Positions 26,532 through 36,432 of a DNA stretch of 64,000 bases are shown here, in pieces. Position 1 is the first letter of the stretch. Every line of letters starts with the position of its first letter. The position numbers and the translations under genes were made by a program. Location: contig NC_090295.1 of the NCBI RefSeq assembly GCF_037392515.1, positions 18,554,001-18,618,000 of the forward strand. The letters are read 5' to 3'. A model generated the notes under the pieces. That model ran no database searches. It saw nothing but the letters and a program-made list of their open reading frames with translations, and had not been told where the DNA came from. This stretch comes from Haliotis asinina. Its lineage: Eukaryota > Mollusca > Gastropoda > Lepetellida > Haliotidae.

Positions 26532-26753
26532 CATCACATTTCTTCAGTTCGTGACATTATCGGTGCTGGTTTTTCAGCTAACCTTGGCAGTAAGTACAGG
26601 CATACATTCTGTCTCGAATCCAAGGGTGACTGCAGGCGTCATCTGAAATACTGCGATGACCGTGGCTGTAACTCTACCTTCTCGATGTTTCGAAACATCT
26701 CCGGCTATGACCTAACACACAAATACCTGATTCTTCCTCTGAAAATACAATAG
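26532..26753 (+). CDS. Possible terminal exon of an unrecognised Cys-containing protein
   Basis: Not a confirmed gene. An open stretch without an early Met follows a splice-acceptor-like tract (TCACATTTCTTCAG, ending 26547) and runs to TAG at 26751-26753. It encodes a peptide with four cysteines in a short span (around KYCDDRGCNSTF), composition unlike neighbouring noise. It is preserved in the second duplication copy (about 56314-56535), which is weak evidence because the copies are nearly identical. I recognise no family. It could equally be chance. Confidence 0.2.
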   Translation, partial: HHISSVRDIIGAGFSANLGSKYRHTFCLESKGDCRRHLKYCDDRGCNSTFSMFRNISGYDLTHKYLILPLKIQ

Positions 26754-26909
26754 ATTCCATAATCAATAGAATTCCATGCATTATGAAAACAGTGTTACTA
26801 AAATAAGCGCAAAGTCAACTGATCGTGTCAAGTGTAATTATCGAAACAAGAATTGTAAAACATATGGGCAACCTCGTTACTGGTAACCTAACAGTTTGAT
26901 CCCAGAGAT

Positions 26910-27055
26910 GCGTTTGTTTGTTGTTTAACGCTGCACTGTGGTGATGTGGCGGTGGTCCGTAAATAATCGAGTCTGCACCCGACATTCCAGTGATCAAAAG
27001 CAAGAGCACATGTGTCAGCACCAATCCCGTAATTAGCCTCTTACTGAAGGTTACT
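26910..27055 (+). repeat. SINE family A fragment
   Basis: GTAAATAATCGAGTCTGCAC, CATTCCAGTGATCA and CCAATCCCGTAATTAGCCTC match family A, with the head missing. Confidence 0.6.
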
Positions 27056-28950
27056 CTTGTTGAGGACCTGGATCTACAGAAGAACTCTTCTTTTCTGGCG
27101 TATTATTTCATTCCTAGATTCTAAAACGTAAAATTCAACATATGCACTTCTAATGAGTTTCCCACATGGCACCCATCTGGGAATCGTACCAGGACCTTCC
27201 TTCCATGACAGTAGTCATGACACACAGTTATACATGATTGACAACCCTGTCATATATCCTCATTACTGCTTGACATGGCTTATATTTAAAATCCAGATTC
27301 TAACGATCCCGGTTTGCAGAAAATTGGTTACCCGCGGTCCTGGGTGCCGTTGTACTAAACAACATTAGCGCTTTGGGTATGTTAAGTCTATGTTAAGATA
27401 TGGGACTTTGTTGATGCATATCAAACTATACGTATTCTGATTCCGGGTCTCGATACTCATGATATCTCTCACTGGGTTGTCTGGTCGAGGCCCAATAATG
27501 TATAGACTATCTCAGATTATCGCGCCATCATAGTTATGAGCAGATCGCTGCAATACAAACAACAAAACGAACAAAATATCTATTCAAACAGCGTTGTTTT
27601 GGAACATGTAGGGCCATCTTTGTCCGAGTTTCTCCAACTGTCCGCTCAGTGTCGATAAAGATATCCATTTATCTGAAAATATTATGAATCAAGTTGTCAA
27701 AAATTGAAAAAGGTCTCAGAGAAAACTACGAGAATGACTGTAAAGGAAAAATGTTCTTCAATGTTCAAACATATCAAATGAAAATAAAGTTCTTTATATG
27801 GCTGTCGATCTTAAGGGGTGGTGGTGAGGAGTTCGTCGCGTACCCTACGTTTTGTCATTTTATGGTTACGGTGTTATATCTATCCTTCGTCTCACATTCT
27901 CTTTATCGAAATCACAATGCTACGTATATTTTAGGTATCGTTTTTTCGAACTAACATTTTTACAAAGGTTCAGACATGCAGTGAATATGCAGAATTTCCT
28001 AAATCAGGCCTGCCTTTTGCAGACTTTCCACAATCCCTCGGTATACGCTTTTTATGGAATTTGGAGTCAGTTTCTAAACACATGTATCAGTTTACATAAC
28101 TCTATAATCTGAAAAACATGAAGGGGCTCTATGTATCAGACCCGCGTTATCGCTTTCGGCCTCGATTCGTAGTTTATGCGCATTCTACAGGTAAATGTAT
28201 CTCCCTACTCCCAAGATATGTGCTGAGTATATGACAACATATAACAGAACAATGATACATAAACAGACCTGTCTTTATAGGGAGACGACATACCTGTGTA
28301 CATGCAACTTGTCGCCATTTGCATGGAAAGGAAAACAACCTCGTTTTCACAGCGTAACCTTTGCTGGCTGTACAATAGAGTGGTTGATCGAGTGCGGCTG
28401 TTGTATTCTCCATACTGTGAAGGCGGTGCACCGAAGTTTGTTAACACGTCTCCCGGTTAAGCCCCTCTGTAATTTGCAGGGTTGATATATCGTTGTTTCC
28501 AATTTTGCACGACCGTCGTTAAAAACTTTAGGTGGGAATATGATTTAACATAACGAAAACCGCAGATCGTAAACCGGAAAAACAACAAATGAAAACTAAA
28601 GATAACTTTCATGTTTTAACAAGTGTTCTTACATTCCAACAGGAATATAACTGATGATGTGATAATACTTTCTAGTTAGAGAAATAAATGCCACAGTGCA
28701 TACTGAGTGCTTTGTATCGAGTTCTCTGCTAAGTATGACCAATCCTAGGGTTGATTCGAATCTGAATTTCAACCAAGTGATGAAACGTGTTTGATTGCGA
28801 TATTTGCAAACAAAATGTTTCTTAAACAAAATTTTATTATCACCACTGTGTTTGCTAACTGTGCTTTTATTGTGTGATATTATTCTACCAAAGTGATCAA
28901 GTTATTAAGTACAAATTACTGCAATGTGAGCATGGCTTAATTGGCTGGTT
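27056..28950. other. Intergenic, no gene seen
   Basis: Frames up to 96 codons exist on both strands, but they overlap one another antisense and lack motifs. No RNA gene or array is evident. Confidence 0.45.
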
Positions 28951-29139
28951 GACGTTTAAAGCCACACTCAGTATTATGGCGGCGGAATGTAAATACATGT
29001 AATCGAGTCTGGATGAGACAATGTTATGGCATTTATTGTCTGGGACAAATAATGTTTTGTTTATGGCAGTCTGTACATAAACGAGTTTGGATCAGACGTT
29101 CCACTCTGTGTGTGTGTGTGCGCGCGCGCGTGTGTGTAT

Positions 29140-29170
<31 letters not shown>

Positions 29171-29375
29171 GTCTCCGGCGTGACAAATTTGTCTGATTTG
29201 ACTTGTGTGAGTGAGTTTAGTGTTATGTCACACTCAGCAATAATCCAGCTATATGGCGGCTGTCTGGAAATGAACGAGTTTGGATCAGAGTCCACTGATC
29301 AACTGCATGAGCATCAAGCTACGCAACCAAATCAGCAAGCCTGATTTTCCGATCCCTATAGTCGACGCTTGCAAG
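28951..29375 (+). repeat. Two SINE family A fragments around a microsatellite
   Basis: The first fragment (28951-29100) has GGCGGCGGAATGTAAATACA and GTCTGTACATAAACGAGTTT. The second (about 29208-29375) starts GAGTGAGTTTAGTGTTATGT and runs to CCGATCCCTATAGTCGACGC. A related tail with CCGACCACCCGATCCCGTTA lies at about 29478-29585. Confidence 0.65.
29107..29171. repeat. (GT)n-(CG)n-(GT)n tract with a long G run
   Basis: Alternating purine-pyrimidine DNA (GT, then about eight CG bases, then GT) followed by a G run of nearly 20. The second copy is shorter (about 58888-58946). The composition is prone to Z-DNA and G-quadruplex structure. Confidence 0.85.
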
Positions 29376-29585
29376 AAGCATGAAGGCCAAGTTTCTGAAG
29401 ACCAGGATTTTCGATGGTGAGGGTATATTTTTTCGCCGAAGTGATGGTAATGTTTTCTTGCTCTAAGTTGAAAAATTCATGAGCATCGATATGCACAAAT
29501 GGGATACGATGGCATACGTCAAGAACGTCACAGAGCCCGACCACCCGATCCCGTTATTCACCCCTCACGACAAGCGTGGGTGAAA

Positions 29586-30336
29586 CTGACTTGTATGGAT
29601 GGAGATTGTTTGTTTCTCCAGTTGCAAATCTTATGGACACCTAACATTTAGAAATAACGACACTGAAAGACATTTATATTTCTACAACCATTTGAGCTTC
29701 ATCTGATATTCCTGAAAACTAAAAACGACAATTTCATCACACACTTTATGCTTGTTCAAGCATGCACTACTATGGTTTCAACATAGAAAACAATAAATAT
29801 TCTAACGATCTCTTTTGAAATACCTTAATAACACGCGACATCTACATCAACAGCCCCATTAACTCAATTCATAGCCAAGATCAAATTCGATTTATGAAAT
29901 CAAAATTTCTTCATAGATATGACAGACCAGGAAATAGCCGTAAGCGAAAAGTCATCGTCTTACAATAAACAGCAGTCACGCTGAAGTTTCGAAATTCTTA
30001 ACGTGACATTAATTTTATGACATTTGCTACAAGCTGGTGTTATTGAGGAGCATCTTGAGGGCTCAACAAATAATGATTGAAAACGACATCACACAGATGC
30101 CATGAATAATTCGAAATATAACGGAAGAAGCTTAAACTGTCGATTTGCCTGAAAGCATAGATGTCAGTGCAATTGACAATTCTTTTAAAAAAATGATCTC
30201 GAAGGCATTGTTCATTAAAACTGAAATCAGCCTCTTTTATTTCGTTTATCATCAGATATAGCCACTCCGCAAAGGCACGGTGTGGAAACATCGTGTACAT
30301 ATCAATCATACGATATTCTGAAAGTCTTTAACAGGA
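29586..30336. other. Intergenic, no gene seen
   Basis: AT-rich sequence. An 89-codon minus frame at 30040-30309 has no recognisable motif. Confidence 0.45.
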
Positions 30337-30480
30337 ACAGGGGCGCTGGGGTAGTCTTGTAATTAAAGCGTTCGCTCGTCACGCCGAAGGTTCGATTCCC
30401 CACATGGGTACAATGTGTCAAGCCCATTTCTGGTGTTTTCCCCCGCTTTGATATTGCTGGAAACTATTTCTAGTGAGTGA
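30337..30480 (+). repeat. SINE family B, plus orientation, tRNA-like head
   Basis: Reads GGGGCGCTGGGGTAGTCTTG, AAGCGTTCGCTCGTCACGCC and then GGTTCGATTCC, a good RNA polymerase III B-box. It continues with CACATGGGTACAATGTGTCA and a 3' body. It is not a functional tRNA because the cloverleaf is not conserved. Confidence 0.75.
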
Positions 30481-30648
30481 GAGAGGCAGTGACTGAGATT
30501 TGTTTTACGCTGCTTTTAGCAATATTCAAATAATTTCACGTCCGCAGGCGCCAGAAAATGGTTTTACACATTGTACACGTGTGGGGGATATCAGACCCGG
30601 GGCTTCGGTGTGGTGAAAGCCTTTAAACACCCGGCTACCCCACCGCCC
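30478..30648 (-). repeat. SINE family B, diverged, minus orientation
   Basis: GTTTTACGCTGCTTTTAGCA, then CACATTGTACACGTGTGGGG and CACCCGGCTACCCCACCGCC. It lies tail to tail with the copy at 30337-30480. Confidence 0.7.
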
Positions 30649-31828
30649 CCGTCACTGTGTGAAATGGATAGACAGTCAGGCACATCAAAGATGTGAGAGT
30701 GAAATATGAATGCCGAAGGTATATTTCCTAGGGAGCTGAGAACGGCAACTAAAATATACAGCGTTTGAAACTTTCTTTATAAAAGTGTCAAGCATATGTA
30801 ATATTGTTTGTAGGGTTTGCAAAACGTTTCAGGATGTTAAACATGTGAGATATCAACCCCGCGACGAGCGAACGCTAGGGTACACCAAAACACACGGTTT
30901 TAGGATAATGTGGGCATAAAAAACGGCCACGAATGTTGGGTCGTCACGTGGCAGGCTCGTTTGCATGTTTTGTAATACTCCTGCACCAGATTGAACAATT
31001 CATGACTTGTTTCCTGATTAAAAATATTTGGGGAAGCCGTTGCAGTATAGAAAGTCAGTGCACCATGTTTACCGTAAGCGGCTATTAAAAAGTAACAAAG
31101 ATGTCATCTTGTTGGGTGTATGCCGACGGAATGATATCGCTTCAGGCTATCAACCACCGGGTTTCATCTCTCAGACTACCACGATGGGTATTGAATAATG
31201 TTAATTTATTCAAAAATCATTCACTGGTTACTCGTCTGTAATAATTTGGTGCAAAATAACAAAGAAAAACTTACAAAGAGATTTCAAACAGGTACTTAAA
31301 GTACCTAATGTCTCTTGAAATTAATTGTTATATATTTTTGTTTGTGAAGAAAGCGAATGTTTAACAGATCTAAGAAGAAACAACAAAGAGTGAATGCATT
31401 TTTTGTTTGTTAAACCTGAACTTACAATAAGTGTACAGTTTCCAAAACATTTTTTCATTGATCAAAACCGTGATCTATCAGCGGCTGATATTCTTCAAAG
31501 GAAGAATCTTGTTAGTGAGAGATAAAAAAACGCCTCTCAGTTTGGTAAGTTGACACACAAAAAAACTATAGAACATCAGGGATATGTAATTCTTTTTTGT
31601 GTCACAGTCCTAATCAGTGTCACAGTAACCTGAAAAAAACTGTTGTCAACTTGATGTTATCTGTTATAAATTTCAGTTTAGATGATAATGTACTTTTTAG
31701 GTGACATAATCGCACCTTCTTTGATGGGCAATTTTACACGTTGTGGTGATGACGAATGATGTTATTTTACGGATACACACATAAAGATGACTTGTGTACA
31801 TCCACTAAATTATCATTCCACATATTTC
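30649..31828. other. Intergenic, no gene seen
   Basis: AT-rich unique sequence without supportable frames. Confidence 0.5.
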
Positions 31829-31996
31829 TAGTGAGTGAGTTTGGTTTTACGCCGCTTTTAGGAATATTCCAGGAATATAACGGCAGGGGACACAGGAAAT
31901 GGGTTTTCACACATTGTACCCATGTAGGGAATCGAACCCGGGTCTACGGCGAGATGAGCGAACGCTTTAACCACTACGATACTCCACTGCCCCGAC
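31829..31996 (-). repeat. SINE family B, near-complete
   Basis: Starts AGTGAGTGAGTTTGGTTTTA and ends CTACGATACTCCACTGCCCC. On the minus strand the ACCCGGGTTCGATTCC B-box and the tRNA-like head are clear. Confidence 0.8.
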
Positions 31997-32272
31997 GTAT
32001 TTTTAATTAAACACGGTCTGACAATATGATTCATTGAATAATTGTTATACGTGCACAATTCCGGAATGATGTGATTAATTGAATGCAGATTTATGTAACC
32101 TTGAATGCAAATTTGATGACGCGTGAGAAGACTTGCAGGATCACGTAATATGTTTCAAATCGATATCGATCAGTGACACTAGTAGGTAATAAGTAATCTG
32201 CCATACACATACAATAGCATTCGTCATACCCACACAAAAGAATTCCTCACCCAAACAAAGGCATTCCCTAGC

Positions 32273-32442
32273 AGGACAAAAGAAATTCCTAAGGAGCATA
32301 GTGCAGGACAAAAGAAATTCCAAAGGAGCATAGTGCAGGACAAAAGAAATTCCTAAGGAGCATAGTGCACGGCAAAAGAAATTCCTAAGGAGCATAGTGC
32401 AGGACAAAAGAAATTCCTAAGGAGCATAGTGCACGGCAAAAG
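32273..32442. repeat. 32-bp minisatellite, five units
   Basis: Five tandem units of AGGACAAAAGAAATTCCTAA followed by GGAGCATAGTGC (32273-32432), plus a partial unit. Some units have ACGG in place of AGGA. The minus-strand frame across it (repeating LRNFFC) is a by-product. The second copy starts at 62050. Confidence 0.85.
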
Positions 32443-33337
32443 ATTTGTTTACTAGAACAGTGAGGTAAATTCAGCTTTAATCATTCAGTTTGTTTTACAC
32501 TCCTACTCATGCTTATTTATGCACAGTCAAGTGCATTCACACTTCATGCTGTCATCACATGCCTTCATAACGTATATCATTTAGTTCGTTCAACTGTGCT
32601 AAATATACTCACATGTCATAGTCTGGTTGTTGCGTAAATACATCCATGTTATCTATGACGCTACTCATATTTACCTTTATACTCACACAGTTCTAATAGC
32701 TACTCTTCTTGTCAGGTTGTTTTATTACACCACTGCTAATAAAGTTTTCTGCGGAGTTTGAAAATATCATGTCACGATTTTAACAATAAAGCATGACTGA
32801 CGAAAAACTTTTACAAAGCAAGTTTATCACGATTTTTTATTTACTTAATTAAGTGTTAAAATCAACACATTACAGTCTCCTGACCGCTATGCCCACATCG
32901 TGTTATTACATGTTTACATATCGTTGTAATATAGGTCGTCTTTAACATGAGAGTGTACCGAATATCGTCATAAATGTCCTACATGCTCGCATACAAAGAA
33001 TGTTTAACCAAAGCATGTATTATTTGACATCATGTTTGTGGTTGAATTAGTTGTAATCTCATGACGAAGGAAATTTTTCACAGCATGTTTATAATCACGA
33101 TTTTTAAGTTAGTAAATGAAGATCGTGACGGGTAGCAAACAATTATTTAAGGTTTTATTCAAGGCTTAAAATCTCGACTGCCCACAACTTTTTATATTTA
33201 TCTATGATATCAGTAAAAAGTCATCGCACAAAATGTTGCGAAATTACAATAAAGCAGGTAGCACGAGTTGTAAATTTATATTGAAATTATGCTGACGTGC
33301 TGGTTCAAAAAATAGATTTTGCAAATTCACTTTATGC
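32443..33337. other. AT-rich stretch before the first compact gene
   Basis: No open frame of note. If the 127-codon gene belongs to the virus-like element, the element's left terminal repeat should be in or left of this stretch. I could not identify it because the right end is missing for comparison. Confidence 0.4.
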
Positions 33338-33346
33338 TATATAAAG
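33338..33346 (+). promoter_or_regulatory. TATA box of the 127-residue gene
   Basis: TATATAAAG lies 44 nt before the ATG at 33390, with a short pyrimidine-rich leader between. The spacing resembles that of the virion genes further right. It is repeated at 63115-63123. Confidence 0.55.
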
Positions 33347-33389
33347 AAATGTAGACCAGAAATTCTCTACCATTTGCTTCTCTTATACT

Positions 33390-33773
33390 ATGGCTAGTCA
33401 TTTTTTTATCGACGATCGTCTTGGTTTCGTTCTTCAGAATTCAGCTTCACAGAGACATATAATGTGTAACACGGTAAAACAACAATTGAAGAAATTGTTA
33501 GTGTATTTATTAGAAATTTTAAAGTCATACGAACGATTTCAAATTTCAGGTACAAATATCAGTTCATCTCAGTACGATTTACATACCTGTTTCACACAAA
33601 ACTGTGACTTGTTGTTCAGGTTCGATTTAGAAAGTAAAGTGCTTTTTATTACAAGTGGTGTTTCTGGAAATCAATTTGCTTTTTCCTACAACGGAATCAA
33701 GCTTATTGTTGAAACGTTGATCATGGAAGAGGCAGAGTTGGAGATCGAAACATTTAAACAGCAGTTTCCTTGA
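33390..33773 (+). CDS. Unrecognised 127-residue protein, possibly part of the virus-like element
   Basis: A single uninterrupted frame with ATG at 33390, preceded by a well-placed TATA box. I do not recognise the family. The predicted protein has an amphipathic stretch near residues 28-50 (TVKQQLKKLLVYLLEILKSY), suggesting helix or coiled-coil packing. A beta-rich middle follows (CDLLFRFDLESKVLFITSG), then an acidic C-terminus (MEEAELEIETF). No signal peptide or zinc site is visible. Directly after the stop the sequence is TGAAGGTAAGTG, a strong splice donor, so the transcript probably has an intron in its 3' part. Compact promoter-to-ATG spacing suggests membership of the neighbouring element, but it could be an independent gene. 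An identical copy is at 63167-63550. Confidence 0.55.
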   Translation: MASHFFIDDRLGFVLQNSASQRHIMCNTVKQQLKKLLVYLLEILKSYERFQISGTNISSSQYDLHTCFTQNCDLLFRFDLESKVLFITSGVSGNQFAFSYNGIKLIVETLIMEEAELEIETFKQQFP

Positions 33774-34334
33774 AGGTAAGTGAATTTTAATTCCACTAGA
33801 TCAAATTTAACATACACTCTTTACTCTGTTCGTTCAAAGTTTTATTCAAAACCCAAACTTAATTCGTTCATAGTTACCTTGTGAAATAATATTGTATTAC
33901 TCATCAGTTTAATTGTTATCAGATTCTGTCAAGATATCATTTATCTTGTCAGCGTGTTATGAGCGGTGAACGACCGAGGGTAGTTACCAGGTCAAATTTA
34001 TCTCATTGTTTGCTCATATGAGTGACGTATAAAGTGTTTATAGAGTCAACTTGGCAAAGCTATGTGATATTTCTGTCATTTGGAATCAATGTGGAACACA
34101 GTTCCTGTCTTACGCTCACTGTGTTACAATAACACGCGTAATGCATGGCACAGGTTGCTATTTCTTGTACTTTGATGTAGCCGACCTATGGTTCACACCT
34201 TTGATCTTTGTCCGTTGGCGAGCGAGATTCACATGCTCACTTAATCACGTACACGCAGCTAATTTGATTGGTTAATACTGAAATTGTTACACGTTTGGTG
34301 AGCACATAATATTGTAAAAGGAAGGTGTAAAATC
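33774..34334. other. Intergenic or intronic
   Basis: Follows the donor at 33776. A TATA-like GTATAAAG near 34027 has no convincing gene after it, and the 74-codon frame at 34051-34275 has no features. Correspondence with the second duplication copy is visible only to 34223 because the window ends. Confidence 0.4.
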
Positions 34335-35762
34335 ATGATGCTGTTCTTACTACTGTTCACCTGCATAGCAGGTGAATCACAGATCTTTTCTCGATATTGT
34401 AAAACTGTGTCCTTGAAAGTGTTATCATGTCAACAAGCGCATGATAAACTGGTGCATGTAAACGGAAAAGTGTATAATGGCATCGAATACTTGAAAGTAA
34501 AAGGAGATGAGGACGGGGTTGTCATTGCCTTGTCGCGTTTTCCAGACCTAAAGGTAATAAGTTTATTTCTATATTCTTATAGAACATTGATATCAAATTA
34601 TATCATCTTAATTATTCATATCATGTTCCTCACAATTATGTTTCATATAGAGAATTACGAAATAAATGAATTCACTTTTCTGTACAGGCCATCGAAGGAG
34701 GGAGAGCTGACTGTCGCAGTGTGGATAACGATAGCGGTAGTGGAGGAAGACTCATTACTGTCAACTATCGCCAGTGTTATTGTAAGTCATTTTTATTTCC
34801 CTTGTTTTAAAAACTGATACACTCTTGCTTATGTTTACTAATCACACTGCTGTAAAAGTAGCCAAATAGTATACACTTCTGTACTACACATCTGAATCTA
34901 TATATAGTGGTTATACGTGTAGTTTATTGTCACAATTTTCAAGATTGTGTGAACACATAAGATTATTGATGAATCTATTGAATTTAAAATTTGAACACCT
35001 ACATTTTTACGTATGCATACAATGTATGATAAGGAAGAGTGTTATATATTACGCCCGCTTCTGATAAGGAAGAATGTTATATGTTATTTATGATTTGATT
35101 TTCCTCTTTATATTCTTGTTTGATACTTACCTAATTCATTAACATATTATGTTAATTATTTCTCCAATCACTAACCTATGTTATTTACAACTTTGTTGTT
35201 TTGTAGTTAATTCAACCTCCTCAAGTACTACATACACTCCTACTACGACACCACATACAATTTCTACTACTCCTGCGTCGTCACCTACAACGTTTACTAC
35301 TCAAGTTCCTATCACTACCTTCACCACCTCTTCCTTACCCACACCCATCACAACCACTACGACTCATGCTCCAACCTCAGTCTTGTTTTCCACGTTCGCC
35401 TCCTGTTTCGTACCTACACTTGTAGTTAATTCAACCTCCTCTTCTACTACGTCACATACAACTTCTACTACTCCTGCGACGGCACCTTCAACGTTTACTA
35501 CTCAAGTTCCTATTTCCACGTTCGCCTCTCGTTCCTTATCTACAGCCAACCTTACTTACACGTCTTCAATCTCAACCGCAAACACCACAACTTTATTTTC
35601 AACTTCCTCACAAGTCACTGCTCAAACTCTGACCACCACGTATACACCTATTACCTCAACGTTAACACGTGCGTCGTCTCAACTAACAGTTACAGACAAG
35701 TTATCCATAACAGGTATTGTGTTATCTCTTTTTGTATTTTTTTTGTTTTTGTTTATGTGTTG

Positions 35763-35839
<77 letters not shown>

Positions 35840-35877
35840 CGATTAACAATTCCACAATTAGATCTTCATATGGATGA
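34335..35877 (+). CDS. Mucin-like type I membrane glycoprotein, spliced
   Basis: Inferred exons are 34335-34553, 34688-34781 and 35207-35877. Each intron has GT...AG ends (GTAATA...TGTACAG and GTAAGT...TTTGTAG), and the phases join without a stop. The N-terminus, MMLFLLLFTCIAGES, is a clear signal peptide. A short ectodomain with four cysteines follows across exons 1 and 2. Exon 3 gives a Thr/Ser/Pro-rich stalk of about 160 residues, likely O-glycosylated, made of two related blocks (VVNSTSSSTT...TFTTQVPI) that arose by internal duplication. A hydrophobic helix (GIVLSLFVFFLFLFMCC) then runs into an Ile-Tyr repeat encoded by a TA microsatellite. It lies just left of the polymerase of the virus-like element and could be its surface protein or a host gene. 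I recognise no specific family. Confidence 0.55.
35764..35836. repeat. (TA)n microsatellite
   Basis: About 36 TA units directly after the predicted transmembrane helix. Read through, they encode alternating Ile and Tyr, so length changes would alter the frame of whatever follows. Confidence 0.9.
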
Positions 35878-35979
35878 ACACCATCCAGTTAATGATGATG
35901 AGGAAGAGGAGATTTAGTAGGAGTAACAACTGTATGAATCTTTATGTATCAATCACCTCACCGCTCTCCCTATGCACAG

Positions 35980-36257
35980 ATCCACCCACCCCTACCTTTG
36001 TGCACAAGGATGATGATGGCAAACAGACCTATTATGATGATGATGATGTTGATGCAACTGTTGATGCAACTGTTGATGCAACTGAAGATGAGGAGCTTAA
36101 TTTAAATGGTGAGTACTCGAAATCATTTAGTTTCTCCAGGTCGTTGTTGGATGACTTGAGTAAGAGACGGAAAACATCAGCCGTTAGGGATATGGATTTT
36201 TTAACTCCTCTTGAATTCCAATTGCTCAAATGGGTATACACCACCCCGTTGAAATAG
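35980..36257 (+). CDS. Possible alternative 3' exon of the mucin-like gene
   Basis: A pyrimidine-rich tract ends in GCACAG at 35974-35979, a good acceptor. Joined to a donor at 35714 (CAG|GTATTG), the frame is kept. The product would have an acidic tail with three VDAT repeats and a KRRK cluster but no membrane helix, so it would be soluble. The frame ends at 36257. It overlaps antisense with the PC4-like gene, whose coding signal is stronger. Part or all of this exon may therefore be a shadow of that gene. Confidence 0.3.
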
Positions 36258-36328
36258 TTAATACTCAGGTAATGCTTTTCAGCAAGCTGATAAACTACTT
36301 CTTCTTCTGATGATGATGATGTCGTCAT
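36032..36328 (-). CDS. PC4-like single-strand DNA-binding / transcription cofactor protein
   Basis: Reading from the ATG at 36328 gives 98 residues. The open frame extends upstream without another ATG, so this start is preferred. After an acidic Ser/Glu N-terminus (SSSSEEE), residues about 13-68 resemble the PC4/p15 coactivator fold: a strand pair (HYLSINYFNGVVYTHLSNW), a KKSISLT motif like the GISL turn of PC4, and a closing helix (DVFRLLLKSSNNDLEKL). PC4-type proteins bind single-stranded or melted DNA and act in transcription or replication. The C-terminus is low-complexity Ser/Ala/Thr. A TATA-like element lies about 95 nt upstream, and the gene is divergent from the polymerase. The family call rests on motif resemblance by eye. 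Confidence 0.5.
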   Translation of the reverse strand: MTTSSSSEEEVVYQLAEKHYLSINYFNGVVYTHLSNWNSRGVKKSISLTADVFRLLLKSSNNDLEKLNDFEYSPFKLSSSSSVASTVASTVASTSSSS

Positions 36329-36425
36329 GGTGAGAGAATAGTCACCCTGTTCTGTGAAGTGTGAGAGAGATGCACACGTTGCTCGAGTCAGGAGACACGA
36401 TGTGCACATAAGCAAGCAGAGAGTC

Positions 36426-36432
36426 TATTTAT
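36426..36432 (-). promoter_or_regulatory. TATA-like element of the PC4-like gene
   Basis: ATAAATA on the minus strand, about 95 nt upstream of the ATG at 36328. Confidence 0.35.

Noticed and set aside
28174..28485. Three overlapping frames of 80-96 codons on both strands
   Set aside because: Mutually antisense frames without domain features; treated as chance.
30337..30420. tRNA-like sequence with A- and B-box
   Set aside because: It is the head of a dispersed SINE family present many times. The stem pairing and anticodon arm of a real tRNA are not preserved.
32141..32407. Minus-strand 88-codon frame with repeated LRNFFC/APLEFL blocks
   Set aside because: It is read from the 32-bp minisatellite. 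The repeated peptide is a by-product.
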